From Chromobacterium piscinae (lineage in GTDB: Bacteria > Pseudomonadota > Gammaproteobacteria > Burkholderiales > Chromobacteriaceae), in assembly GCF_021129175.1 (NCBI RefSeq), contig NZ_JAJOHV010000022.1, positions 1 to 64,000 on the forward strand: a stretch of DNA of 64,000 nt, given 5' to 3'. How positions within the stretch are numbered: position 1 is the stretch's first letter; each line of letters begins with the position of its first letter. Under the pieces are notes generated by a model. The model worked only from the letters and a program-made list of their open reading frames with translations, did no database searches and was not told the DNA's origin. This document shows, in pieces, positions 37,710-46,696 of the stretch. The position numbers were made by a program, and so were the translations under genes.

Positions 37710-38978
37710 ATGAGTAGCTTCAACGCGGTACTGGCAAGGAATTCGGAAAAGGCGCCAAATGGAATGGGGCGGTATTCCCAAACGGTAGCCTTCTCGCACT
37801 ACAACAATTTGTCGGCTCAGTTGCCGGTGGATCCCGCGACGGGGCGCTTGGTGGCCGGCGGAGTGAAAGAACAGGCCGAAAGATGCTTCAAAAATATCCA
37901 GGAAATTATAAAAAGCATCGGCCATGAGATGAGCGATGTGGTGAGGATCACCATTTTTCTGCAAGATATCTCCGACATGGATGCGGTCAATGCGGTGTAT
38001 TCCGCCTTCTTCCCGGATTATGTTCCTACCTTGACGACTGTCGCGGTCGCGGCTTTGCCGATGGGAGCCTTGTTGCAGGTGGAGGCTCTGCTTTCCAATG
38101 GCGAGGGCACGATTCCCAATGCGCCGCAGGCTGGCGATCTGGTTAAGGTCGCAAGCGATAGCCGCAATGCGCCGACCAGCCATTTGTCTACCCAATCGGT
38201 AGCCTTTTCCCATTACAACAATATCTCGGCTCAGTTGCCGATTGATCCTGAATCCGGAAAACTGGTCGCCGGCGGCGCAAGAGAGCAGGCAGTTCAGTGC
38301 TTGAAGAATATCCGGGCGATTCTGGAAAATATCGCAGTGCCGTTTGACGATATTGTCAAAGTCAATATTTTCCTTAAAAACCTGTCGGATATCGAATCGG
38401 TAAACGAAGCTTATCGCGCGTTCTTCCCGGATTCGGCCATCGCCAGGGCCGTGGCCTATGTTCCGGCGCGCACGGTAGTGGAAGCCACGCTGCCTATGGA
38501 CGCTTTGGTGCAAATTGAAGCGGTGGTGTCGCATGGGGACGGCACGCCGCCGCAAGCGGTTGAAGACAGGCACGGCATCGTGATCAACGCGCATAACACT
38601 GACAACGCTCCCCGCTGCCCGCTTTCTACGCAAACGGTGGCGTTCTCCCATTACAACCATCTTTCCGCTCAATTGCCTTTGCATCCGGAGACGGATGAAA
38701 TGGTGGCCGGCGGCGTGAAAGAGCAGGCCGCGCAGTGCTTGAACAACATCAAGGCCATCGTGGAGAGCATAGGCCACGCGATGGGCGATGTGGTCAAGGT
38801 CAATGTTTTCCTTAAAAACATCGCGGATATGGATGCGGTGGACGAGGTTTACGCCACCTTCTTCCCGGGCGGCGTTCCCGCGCGGCGGGTGGTGGGCGTT
38901 GGCGCCTTGCCTCGCGGCGCGATGATACAAATCGATGCCGTGGTGGCGAATGCCGAGGGCACGCCTCCGAAAGCATAA
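37710..38978 (+). CDS. Protein of three tandem RidA (YjgF/UK114) domains
   Basis: 422 residues made of three RidA-like units at about 8-131, 150-275 and 298-414. Each has the series VAFSHYN-xx-SAQLP, an EQA-x-x-C-x-x-N-I helix, a hydrophobic VxIFL/VFLK strand and an A-x-FFP segment. Ordinary RidA is a single ~130-residue domain forming a trimer that hydrolyses reactive 2-aminoacrylate. Its catalytic Arg105 aligns with Leu108 in unit 1, Arg254 in unit 2 and Arg392 in unit 3, so unit 1 looks inactive. The fusion could form a trimer-like unit in one chain. Codon use is less GC-biased than nearby genes, suggesting transfer. Substrate unknown. Confidence 0.9.
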   Translation: MSSFNAVLARNSEKAPNGMGRYSQTVAFSHYNNLSAQLPVDPATGRLVAGGVKEQAERCFKNIQEIIKSIGHEMSDVVRITIFLQDISDMDAVNAVYSAFFPDYVPTLTTVAVAALPMGALLQVEALLSNGEGTIPNAPQAGDLVKVASDSRNAPTSHLSTQSVAFSHYNNISAQLPIDPESGKLVAGGAREQAVQCLKNIRAILENIAVPFDDIVKVNIFLKNLSDIESVNEAYRAFFPDSAIARAVAYVPARTVVEATLPMDALVQIEAVVSHGDGTPPQAVEDRHGIVINAHNTDNAPRCPLSTQTVAFSHYNHLSAQLPLHPETDEMVAGGVKEQAAQCLNNIKAIVESIGHAMGDVVKVNVFLKNIADMDAVDEVYATFFPGGVPARRVVGVGALPRGAMIQIDAVVANAEGTPPKA

Positions 38979-38996
38979 ACAGTCGTTTTTTTGGCT

Positions 38997-39028
38997 AAAG
39001 AGAGCGGGATTATTTCCGCTCTCTTTTT
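38997..39028 (+). terminator. Terminator of the triple-RidA gene
   Basis: Perfect 11-bp arms AAAGAGAGCGG / CCGCTCTCTTT (38997-39007, 39016-39026) followed by T. Confidence 0.9.
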
Positions 39029-39204
39029 GCATTGCCCGCGCAGAGCCTGCCCAAGGCTGGCCTGCCCGGAGCCCGCTTGAGGGTTGCGGAGACGCCGTCG
39101 CTCGCGGCTCGGCCGGATAAGCGTGCAAGGATTGATATTCGACATTCGCCAGCGGGTGCGGCATGTGGTAGAAAGCGTCAGCCCGTTTTCTGGACAACTT
39201 CGAC

Positions 39205-39834
39205 ATGACCGCGCTGCAATTCGAACTCGACGCCGTACTCGACACCCTGGCCGACCAGGGCTGGATCGTCATCCCCCGCGCCTTGCCGGCGGAATTGGTC
39301 GCCAATCTGCGCGAGGCCTGCCTGCAAGTGTGGGACGATGGCCGCTTCCACGAGGCCGCCACTGGCCGCGCCGATGGCCAGGCGCGCCGGGCAGAGATCC
39401 GCTCCGACTCGGTGCTGTGGCTGGATCAGGTGGATGGATTGCCGGCGGTGCGCGCCTACAACGCCGCGATGGACGAAATCATGCAGGCGGTGAATCGCGG
39501 CCTGTACCTGGGCCTGACCGAGCTGGAGTCGCATTTCGCCGTCTACCCGGAAGGGGCGTTCTACAAAAAACACCTGGACCGCTTCCGCGACGACGACGCT
39601 CGCGTGTTGACCACGGTGTTCTACCTAAACGAGAACTGGCCGGCCGACGGCGGCGGCCAGATCCGCCTGTACCTGGACAATGCCTGCCAGGAATTCATCG
39701 ACGTGGAGCCGGAAGCCGGCACCTTGGTGTTGTTCCTGGCCGACCGTTTCTGGCATGAGGTATTGCCGGCCAAACAGCAGCGCTTGTCGGTCACGGGCTG
39801 GTATCGCCGCCAGGGCGGCAGCTTGCCGTGGTGA
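39205..39834 (+). CDS. 2OG-Fe(II) oxygenase, prolyl-hydroxylase-like
   Basis: 209 residues. The iron triad is readable: His123-x-Asp125 in YKKHLDRF and His184 in FWHEVLP; Arg193 (QQRLSVTGWY) should bind 2-oxoglutarate. The P4Hc-type core continues with VLTTVFYLNENW and GGGQIRLYL. Similar bacterial proteins resemble PHD2/SM-20 and the Pseudomonas PPHD that hydroxylates EF-Tu, so a protein prolyl target is plausible. It is a single gene between the RidA fusion and a noncoding block; any functional link to RidA is unknown. Confidence 0.88.
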   Translation: MTALQFELDAVLDTLADQGWIVIPRALPAELVANLREACLQVWDDGRFHEAATGRADGQARRAEIRSDSVLWLDQVDGLPAVRAYNAAMDEIMQAVNRGLYLGLTELESHFAVYPEGAFYKKHLDRFRDDDARVLTTVFYLNENWPADGGGQIRLYLDNACQEFIDVEPEAGTLVLFLADRFWHEVLPAKQQRLSVTGWYRRQGGSLPW

Positions 39835-40279
39835 ACATAGAGCGAAAAAGATCTGATTTTACGTTGTGTCTTGTCGCGGCATTGTCTGTGACGGCATGCT
39901 TTATCTCAGAGTTTTTGTCTTCGGTGCATGATGTTTGAGGTCTATTTGTGACCTCTTGCATGATTTTGAAGGCTGAGCGCGAGAAACCACGTTTTCAATG
40001 TGACCCGATCCCTTTAAGCCTGCCGCCGGGTGGCAGGCCTGAGGTTTTAAGCGGCTGCCTGTTTGAGCCCCGCGACGCTAGCGCGGGGCGAGTTCAGCCG
40101 CGCCTCGGGCCTGACGGGTCCCGGCGGGGAGCCGAAGGCCAGGCTTGCAGGGTGGCCTTTAGGGGTGGAGGGGATATTTGGCCACCCAAATATCCCCTCC
40201 CTGCCTGCCGGGCAGCCCCGGCAATGAAAATTTATTATCCGCGCAGCGGATTCAAAAGCAGGGTGATTGGAGCAAGTCC
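39835..40279. repeat. Noncoding block with large palindromes (possible dispersed element)
   Basis: 445 bases without a credible gene. It holds GCCCCGCG/CGCGGGGC (40067-40074, 40082-40089) and a perfect 15-bp hairpin, GGAGGGGATATTTGG / CCAAATATCCCCTCC with loop CCAC (40167-40200). The surrounding text (AGGCTTGCAGGGTGGCCTTT and following) recalls hairpin blocks scattered through many proteobacterial genomes. A 111-codon frame here (39948-40283) looks like a by-product of the GC content. Confidence 0.55.
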
Positions 40280-41080
40280 TTAGCTCTTGGCTAAGCAGGC
40301 CTGCCTCGCCAACAGCGCCGCCCAGCGCGGATCGGCGGCGCTGCCGTCTTTCAGCCCCACCCCGGTAGCCTGGCGCAGCGCGGCGTCTATCAGCCAGGCG
40401 AGCTTGAAGGCCGCCAGCGGATAGGGCAGGCCGTCCGGCCGCACATTGGAAATGCAGTTGCGTTCGGCGTCGCTGCGGCCGGCGCGCGGCGCGGCGGTCA
40501 GGTACAGGCCCAGGCTGTCCGGCGAGCTCAAGCCCGGCCGCTCGCCTATCAGCATCGCTGTCATTCTTGCGCCCATGATTTCCCCGGCCTCGTCGCCCAG
40601 CGCCACCCGTGCTTCGCGCGCGATCAGCAGCGGGCCGACGCTCAAACCCATCTCCCGCACCCGCGGCAGCAGCTCGCGCAGCAGCGGCGCCGCGTGCAGG
40701 GAGGGCGCGCGCGAGGACAGGCCGTCGGCGATGAGGATCAGCAGGTCGCAGCCCTTGTCGGCTTCCGCCAGCAGTAGTTCGCGGCTGGCTTCGTCCAGCT
40801 TGCGGCCCAGGTCCGGCCGCTGCAGGTATTCGGCGCGGCTGCCGGCGGCGCTGCGGATGTCTATGACGCGATGGCCGTCGGCCGCGAGTTCGCCGGCCAG
40901 CGCGGCGGCATCCAGCGGCGTGTGCACCGCGTCGCGCGCCTGGGCGTGGGCCAAGGCGAAGCGCAGCGTTTCCCTGCAGGGCAGGCTGCTGCCGGCTCGG
41001 CCCAGCGCGATGCGGGCGGCGGTGAGGCGGGACAGCTCGCTCCAGCCGTCCTCGGTGATTGGATTTTGCTTTTCTTTCAC
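40280..41080 (-). CDS. eutC: Ethanolamine ammonia-lyase small subunit
   Basis: 266 residues. Starts at a GTG overlapping the eutB stop (GTGA), the usual coupling. Family blocks seen: TAARIALGRAGSSLPCRETLRFALAHAQARDAVHTPLD, then DLLILIADGLSSRA and GARMTAMLIGERPGLSSPDSLGLYLTAAPRAG, which form the cobalamin-binding site with EutB. The enzyme converts ethanolamine to acetaldehyde and ammonia using adenosylcobalamin. The region upstream in the same frame is the shadow of eutB. Confidence 0.95.
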   Translation of the reverse strand: MKEKQNPITEDGWSELSRLTAARIALGRAGSSLPCRETLRFALAHAQARDAVHTPLDAAALAGELAADGHRVIDIRSAAGSRAEYLQRPDLGRKLDEASRELLLAEADKGCDLLILIADGLSSRAPSLHAAPLLRELLPRVREMGLSVGPLLIAREARVALGDEAGEIMGARMTAMLIGERPGLSSPDSLGLYLTAAPRAGRSDAERNCISNVRPDGLPYPLAAFKLAWLIDAALRQATGVGLKDGSAADPRWAALLARQACLAKS

Positions 41081-42459
41081 GCCACGCCCTCCATCAGCGC
41101 CAGCAGCCGCTGGCGCTTGTCCTGCGGCAGCAGCCTGCCGCCGCGGGTGATCTCCATTGTCTCCAGCCAGTCCTCGAACTCCGGCGCGCGCTTCAGCCCC
41201 AGCGTATTGCGCAGGTAGAGCGCATCGTGGAAGGAGGTGCTCTGGTAGCCCAGCATGATGTCGTCGGCGCCGGGCACGCCGATGATGAAGTGCACGCCGG
41301 CCGCGCCCAGCAGCGTCAACAGCGCATCCATGTCGTCCTGGTCGGCCTCGGCGTGGTTGGTGTAGCAGATGTCGCAACCCATCGGCAGGCCCAGCAGCTT
41401 GCCGCAGAAATGGTCCTCCAGCCCGGCGCGGATGATTTGCTTGCCGTTGTACAGATACTCCGGGCCGATGAAGCCGACCACGGTGTTGACCAGCAGCGGC
41501 GAGTAGCGGCGCGCCACCGCGTAGGCGCGCGCCTCGCAGGTCTGCTGGTCCACGCCCCAGTGGGCGTTGGCCGACAGCGCGCTGCCCTGGCCGGTCTCGA
41601 AATACATCACGTTGCCGCCCACCGTGCCGCGCTTCAGCTCCCGCGCCGCCTGATGGGCTTCGTCCAGCACGGCGAGGCTGACGCCGAAGCCGGCGTTAGC
41701 TTTTTCGGTGCCGGCGATGGACTGGAACACCAGGTCCACCGGCGCGCCCTGGCGGATCAGGTCCAGCGTGCTGGTGACGTGGGTGAGCACGCAGCTTTGC
41801 GTCGGGATCGCGTAACGTTGACGGACCTCGTCCAGCAGGGTCAGCAGGTTGCGGATGTCGTCTGGGCTGTCGCCGGCCGGGTTGATGCCGATCACCGCGT
41901 CGCCGGCGCCGTAGAGCAGGCCGTCCAGCGTGGCGGCGGCGATGGCGCGCGGATCGTCTGCCGGATGGTTGGGCTGCAGCCGCACCCCCATCCGTCCCGG
42001 CAGGCCCTGGGTGTTGCGAAAGGCGGTGACAACGCGGCACTTCTTCGCCGCCTGCACCAGGTCCTGGTTGCGCATCAGCTTGGACACGGCCGCCGCCATT
42101 TCCGGGGTAAGGCCGGGCGCCAGCGCGGCCAGCGTTTCCGCGGCGGCCGCGTCGGACAGCAGCCAATCGCGCAGGCCGCCCACGGTCAGGTGGGAGACGG
42201 CGGCGAAGGCGGCGGCGTCGTGGCTGTCCAGGATCAGCCGCGTGACTTCGTCCTCCTCGTACGGGATTAGCGCCTGGTTGAGGAAGACGGTCAGCGGCAG
42301 ATCGGCCAGGCACATTTGCGCCGCCACCCGCTCCTCGGCGCAGGCGGCGGCGACGCCGGCCAACTGGTCGCCGGAGCGCAAGGGGCTGGCGCGCGCCATC
42401 AGCGTTTTCAGGTCGGCGAAACGGTAGGTCCGCGGTCCTATGGCGATGGCGTGGCTCAT
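41077..42459 (-). CDS. eutB: Ethanolamine ammonia-lyase large subunit
   Basis: 460 residues. The catalytic TIM-barrel subunit: KLMRNQDLVQAAKKCRVVTAFRNT, RLQPNHPADDP, GDAVIGINPAGDS, TNHAEADQDDMD and GCDICYTNH are strongly conserved. The ATG at 42457-42459 overlaps the permease stop and is preceded by GGAG. Together with EutC it makes the B12-dependent lyase. No microcompartment, eutA reactivase or aldehyde dehydrogenase is present nearby, so this is the minimal form as in pseudomonads. Confidence 0.96.
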   Translation of the reverse strand: MSHAIAIGPRTYRFADLKTLMARASPLRSGDQLAGVAAACAEERVAAQMCLADLPLTVFLNQALIPYEEDEVTRLILDSHDAAAFAAVSHLTVGGLRDWLLSDAAAAETLAALAPGLTPEMAAAVSKLMRNQDLVQAAKKCRVVTAFRNTQGLPGRMGVRLQPNHPADDPRAIAAATLDGLLYGAGDAVIGINPAGDSPDDIRNLLTLLDEVRQRYAIPTQSCVLTHVTSTLDLIRQGAPVDLVFQSIAGTEKANAGFGVSLAVLDEAHQAARELKRGTVGGNVMYFETGQGSALSANAHWGVDQQTCEARAYAVARRYSPLLVNTVVGFIGPEYLYNGKQIIRAGLEDHFCGKLLGLPMGCDICYTNHAEADQDDMDALLTLLGAAGVHFIIGVPGADDIMLGYQSTSFHDALYLRNTLGLKRAPEFEDWLETMEITRGGRLLPQDKRQRLLALMEGVA

Positions 42460-43877
42460 GTTTGGCTCCGGATGGTGGGAGAGGACTCGGCGGCAATCTC
42501 GGCCGAACCTTGCAGTTGAGCGTCGATGCCGGCTTCGGCGCGCTGGCGGGCGGTGGCGAGGAAGTACAGGTAGCCGGCGGCCAGCATCGCGGCGAAGATG
42601 CCGGCCAGCAGCCGGTTGTAATAGACCATGGCGACCAAGCAGATCAGCGAACAGCCCAGCGCCAGCGCCGGCAGCCACGGATAACAGGGCGCGGAGAACG
42701 GCCGGGGCAGCGCCGGCTCGCGGCCGCGCAGCCGAAACAGCGCCAGCATCGACACGATGTACATGACGATGGCGCCGAACACCGACAGCGTGACGATGTT
42801 GGCGGTCAGCGGCTGGCCGGCGATCTGCACCAGATCGTCGCTGAAAATGGCGGCGATGCCGACCGCGCCGCCGGCCAGAATCGCCCGGTGCGGCGTCTTG
42901 AAGCGCGGATGGACGGCTGCCAGCGCGCGCGGCAGGTAGCCGGCCCGCGCAAGAGCGAAGATCTGCCGCGAATAGCCCATGATGATGCCGTGGAACGACG
43001 CCACTAGGCCGAATAGGCCCAGCCATACCAGCATGTGCAGCCAGCCGCTGTGCTCGCCGACGATCAGCTTCATCGCCTGAGGCAGCGGGTCGTTGATATT
43101 GGCCAGCCGGCTCCAGTCGCCGGCGCCGCCGGCCATCACCATCACGCCGAAGGCCAGCACCACCAGGGTGAGGATGCCGGCGATGTAGGCGCGCGGGATC
43201 GTCCGCGCCGGGTCCTTGGCCTCTTCGGCGGCCATCGCCGCGCCCTCTATCGCCAGGAAGAACCAGATCGCGAACGGCAGGGCGGCGAACATGCCGCCGA
43301 CGGCGCCCCAATGGAAGGCGTCCTGTCCGGCCCAGCCGTGGCGCATGAAGTTGTCCCAGCTGAAGCCGGGCGCCACCACGCCCATGAATACCAGCAGTTC
43401 GAAGATGGCCAGCAGCGTGACCGCCAGTTCGAACATCGCGGCGATGCCGACCCCGGCGATGTTCAGCGCCATGAACGCCAGATAGGCGCCGCAAGCGGTC
43501 CATTTGGGCGCCAGCGACGGAAATTGCACATTGAGGTAGGCGCCGATGGCCAGCGCGATGGCCGGCGGCGCGAACACGAATTCGCACAGCGTGGCGAAAC
43601 CGGCGATGAAGCCGCCCAGCGGGCCGAAGGCGCGGCGGGCGTAGGCGAAGGGCCCGCCTGCGTGCGGAATGGCGGTGGTCAGCTCGGTGAAGCTGAAGAT
43701 GAAGGCGGCGTACATCAGCGCGACGAACAGCGTGGCGCACAGAAAGCCCAGCGTGCCGGCCTGCGCCCAGCCGTAGCTCCAGCCGAAGTATTCGCCGGAA
43801 ATCACCAGCCCCACGGCGATGCCCCATAGTTGCCAGCCGCCGAGCTTGCGCGCGAGGCCGGGTGTCGATGCGTTCAT
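42456..43877 (-). CDS. eat: Ethanolamine permease (APC superfamily)
   Basis: 473 residues, twelve membrane helices. The first helix region WQLWGIAVGLVISGEYFGWSYGW is typical of ethanolamine permeases (TIGR00908-like), and GPFAYARRAFGPLGGFIAG is the APC consensus loop. AGGAG precedes the ATG at 43877. It heads the eat-eutB-eutC operon, whose genes overlap by four bases at each junction. Expression appears to depend on a sigma-54 promoter about 70-85 bases upstream. Confidence 0.93.
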   Translation of the reverse strand: MNASTPGLARKLGGWQLWGIAVGLVISGEYFGWSYGWAQAGTLGFLCATLFVALMYAAFIFSFTELTTAIPHAGGPFAYARRAFGPLGGFIAGFATLCEFVFAPPAIALAIGAYLNVQFPSLAPKWTACGAYLAFMALNIAGVGIAAMFELAVTLLAIFELLVFMGVVAPGFSWDNFMRHGWAGQDAFHWGAVGGMFAALPFAIWFFLAIEGAAMAAEEAKDPARTIPRAYIAGILTLVVLAFGVMVMAGGAGDWSRLANINDPLPQAMKLIVGEHSGWLHMLVWLGLFGLVASFHGIIMGYSRQIFALARAGYLPRALAAVHPRFKTPHRAILAGGAVGIAAIFSDDLVQIAGQPLTANIVTLSVFGAIVMYIVSMLALFRLRGREPALPRPFSAPCYPWLPALALGCSLICLVAMVYYNRLLAGIFAAMLAAGYLYFLATARQRAEAGIDAQLQGSAEIAAESSPTIRSQT

Positions 43878-43902
43878 GGCAGACTCCTGTCCGATTGGAT
43901 GG

Positions 43903-43961
43903 CCTTCCCGTCGGGAAGGGCGGGCATTCCCGCATCGCCCATTTATGCAAAAAGAATGCCA
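43903..43961 (-). promoter_or_regulatory. Sigma-54 promoter and leader hairpin of eat-eutBC
   Basis: On the minus strand, TGGCAT-TCTTT-TTGCAT (43961-43945) fits the RpoN consensus TGGCAC-N5-TTGCA/T, with the invariant GG and GC ten bases apart. Between it and the eat start is a perfect stem CCTTCCC-GTC-GGGAAGG (43903-43919) in the presumed leader. In Pseudomonas, ethanolamine use is under an RpoN-dependent activator, which supports the reading. Confidence 0.8.
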
Positions 43962-44062
43962 GCGTCCGCTGCCGATTTCAATGCGCGCCGCAGCATGGCT
44001 GCTTGCTGCGCGCGCCATGCTAGAATCGATGACGATACGCAATCAGCGGCAGGGGAAAGCAG

Positions 44063-45163
44063 ATGTCAGGCAGCAGCATGGGACGATTGTTTACGGTGAC
44101 TTCCTTCGGCGAGAGCCACGGGCCGGGCATAGGCTGCGTGGTGGACGGTTGTCCGCCGGGACTGGCCTTGACCGAGGCGGACATCCAGGCGGAGCTGGAC
44201 CGCCGCAAGCCCGGCACCAGCCGCCACGTCACCCAGCGCCGCGAGCCGGACACCGTGGAAATCCTGTCCGGCGTCTACGAGGGCAAGACTACCGGCACGC
44301 CCATCGCGCTGCTGATCCGCAACACCGACCAGCGCAGCAAGGACTACGGAAATATCGCCGAGACTTTCCGTCCCGGCCACGCCGATTACTGCTATTGGCA
44401 TAAATACGGCACCCGCGATCCGCGCGGCGGCGGCCGCTCCTCGGCGCGCGAGACGGCGGTGCGCGTCGCGGCCGGCGCCATCGCCAAGAAGTGGCTGAGC
44501 GAAAAATACGGCATCGTCATTCGCGGCCACATGACCCAGATCGGCGAAGTGCAGATGCCGTTCAAGGGCTGGGAGCATGTGGGCGGCAATCCCTTCTTCA
44601 GCGCCGACCCGGACATCGTGCCGCGGCTGGAGGAATATATGGATTCCATCCGCAAGAGCCTGGATTCCATCGGCGCGCGGCTGCGCGTGGTGGCGGACAA
44701 TGTGCCGGTGGGCTGGGGCGAGCCGGTGTTCGACCGCCTGGACGCCGACATCGCCTACGCGATGATGAGCATCAACGCGGTCAAGGGCGTAGAGATCGGC
44801 GCCGGCTTCGGCTGCGTGGCCCAGCGCGGCAGCGAGCATGGCGACGAACTGACGCCGCAAGGCTTCGCCAGCAACCACGCCGGCGGCGTGCTGGGCGGCA
44901 TCTCCACCGGCCAGCAGATCGACGTATCGATCGCGATCAAACCGACGTCGTCCATCGCCCAGCCGCGCCGCTCGATCAACAAGCAAGGCGAGGCGATAAC
45001 GATGGAAACCCACGGCCGCCACGATCCCTGCGTCGGCATCCGCGCCACGCCGATCGCCGAGGCGATGCTGGCCTTGGTGCTGATCGACCATGCCTTGCGC
45101 CACCGCGCGCAATGCGGCGACGTGCGGGTGGAAACGCCGAGAATTGCAGGTCATATCGGCTAG
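44063..45163 (+). CDS. aroC: Chorismate synthase
   Basis: 366 residues. [27 protein letters not shown] (signature 1), [53 protein letters not shown], and [33 protein letters not shown] are intact. It makes chorismate from EPSP with reduced FMN, the branch point for Trp, Tyr and Phe. TAGAAT at 44021-44026 may be its -10. It is divergent from the ethanolamine operon and 55 bases upstream of the HDOD gene. Confidence 0.97.
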   Translation: MSGSSMGRLFTVTSFGESHGPGIGCVVDGCPPGLALTEADIQAELDRRKPGTSRHVTQRREPDTVEILSGVYEGKTTGTPIALLIRNTDQRSKDYGNIAETFRPGHADYCYWHKYGTRDPRGGGRSSARETAVRVAAGAIAKKWLSEKYGIVIRGHMTQIGEVQMPFKGWEHVGGNPFFSADPDIVPRLEEYMDSIRKSLDSIGARLRVVADNVPVGWGEPVFDRLDADIAYAMMSINAVKGVEIGAGFGCVAQRGSEHGDELTPQGFASNHAGGVLGGISTGQQIDVSIAIKPTSSIAQPRRSINKQGEAITMETHGRHDPCVGIRATPIAEAMLALVLIDHALRHRAQCGDVRVETPRIAGHIG

Positions 45164-45218
45164 AATGCACATATACCGGCCGGGCAGCTCGAGGCCAGTT
45201 CAACTCTGGGATGACACC

Positions 45219-46646
45219 ATGCTGAAAAATCTGATAGATGGATTGGCCGGACGTCTGAAGAAGAACGCGCATGAGGAAGAGGCCCCGCATCATGAAGCGG
45301 GGCCAGAGCCGCTCGACACCATCATCCTGCCGCCGCCGGAGGAGGAGGAGCCGGTCGATCTGCCCGCCACGTTGGGCTTCGTGTCCCACCAGCCGGTGAT
45401 GGACCGTCAGCAGCGCGTCGTCGCCTACGATTTTTTCGTCCGCCAGGGAAAGCGCAATATCGAGGCCGGCAAGCAGCAGGAATTCGACCGTCTGCTGCTG
45501 GCCACGCTGCACAATATGGACATCTTCCGGCTGCTGGCTTACCGCCGCGCCTTCGTCCACATCGCGATGACCTCGCTCGACGATCCTCAGCTGCGCGGCA
45601 TGCCGGCGGGCAGCGTGATCTTCGTGCTGGAGCCGCTGCCGGGCATGGAGGTGGCGGAGCACATGCTGCGCCAGCTGGACGAGCTGCAGAAGCTCGGCCT
45701 GCGCTTCGCGCTGGAGCCCGCGGCCTACGATCAGAACATGCTGAGCCCGGGTTTGCAGGCCGATCTGTTCAGCCGGGTCGACTTCATGGTGCTGGATTTC
45801 GCCGGTCCGTCCACCCGGGTGCTGGCGCCCATCCTGGACCAGTTGCCCAAGCGCTATCCCGGCGCCCGGTGGCTGGCGCGCAATGTCGGCACCGCCGAGG
45901 ATCTGGACGTTTGCCTGCGCGGACCGGGCAATAATCGGTTCGCGCTGTTCCACGGCCCCTTCGTCACCACCGCCCATGCGTTGGAGGGCGGCAAGGTGGA
46001 CACCAACCAGACCCGCGTGCTGCAGATCATGCGCCTGTTGCGCACCAGCGCCGATCCCAAGGAAGTGGAAGCCCAGTTCAAGCTGGACTCGGTGCTGTTG
46101 TTCAAGCTGCTGCGCTTCATCAATTCGCCGATACACGGCTTGTCGCGCAAGGTGCAGACGATAGAGGAGACCCTGTTGTTGCTGGGGCGGGAGACCTTGT
46201 TCAAATGGCTGTCCATGCTGCTGTTCACTTCGCGCAAAGAGGACGGCACCGCTGTCGCGCTGCTGGAAAAGTCCTTGATCCGCGCCCGCTTCATGGAGAA
46301 ACTGGGCGGATACCGCGGCAACAAGCTGGAGGCTGAGCATCTATTCCTGACCGGGATGTTCTCGTTGCTGGACGTGTTGCTCAACCAGCCCTTTCCCGAT
46401 GTGCTGGACCCGCTGGAGCTGCCGCTGACGGTGAGGGAGGCGGTGGTGGAGGGCAAGGGCATCTTCTCGCCGCATCTGTCGCTGGCGATGGCCTGCGAGC
46501 AGGGCGACAACCCGCAGATCGAAGCGCTGGCTAGGGTGTTGGACTTCGACCTGGACCTGGCCAACCAGTATTACCTGGATGCGGTGGTGTGGGCGCAGGT
46601 GGTGCTGCGCGACAGCGAAGTGCACAACAACGTCGAGGCGGTCTAG
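45219..46646 (+). CDS. HDOD signalling protein with degenerate EAL domain (YuxH-like)
   Basis: 475 residues. The N-terminal half resembles EAL phosphodiesterases but has lost the key residues: the EAL triplet is replaced by YDFFVRQG and the later Glu/Asp pairs are absent, so it should not cleave c-di-GMP. The C-terminal half is an HDOD domain (VLQIMRLLRTSADPKEVEAQFKLDSVLLFKLLRFINSP, then LLGRETLFKWLSMLLF). An acidic, low-complexity linker occupies residues 15-50. Such proteins act as regulators of motility or c-di-GMP networks. It starts at 45219, the point where family similarity begins. Confidence 0.87.
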   Translation: MLKNLIDGLAGRLKKNAHEEEAPHHEAGPEPLDTIILPPPEEEEPVDLPATLGFVSHQPVMDRQQRVVAYDFFVRQGKRNIEAGKQQEFDRLLLATLHNMDIFRLLAYRRAFVHIAMTSLDDPQLRGMPAGSVIFVLEPLPGMEVAEHMLRQLDELQKLGLRFALEPAAYDQNMLSPGLQADLFSRVDFMVLDFAGPSTRVLAPILDQLPKRYPGARWLARNVGTAEDLDVCLRGPGNNRFALFHGPFVTTAHALEGGKVDTNQTRVLQIMRLLRTSADPKEVEAQFKLDSVLLFKLLRFINSPIHGLSRKVQTIEETLLLLGRETLFKWLSMLLFTSRKEDGTAVALLEKSLIRARFMEKLGGYRGNKLEAEHLFLTGMFSLLDVLLNQPFPDVLDPLELPLTVREAVVEGKGIFSPHLSLAMACEQGDNPQIEALARVLDFDLDLANQYYLDAVVWAQVVLRDSEVHNNVEAV

Positions 46647-46696
46647 CGCCGCAGGCCGAAGGGCCAGGCGGCTTGGGCGCCCGGCTCCTCGCGTAA

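Noticed and set aside
37403-37717. A 104-codon frame with one hydrophobic stretch before the triple-RidA gene
   Set aside because: No ribosome site, an overlap with the real downstream start, an unlikely residue mix and no family resemblance.
39948-40283. A 111-codon small protein gene in the palindromic block
   Set aside because: It runs through two strong hairpins, lacks a ribosome site and has a composition typical of noncoding GC-rich DNA.
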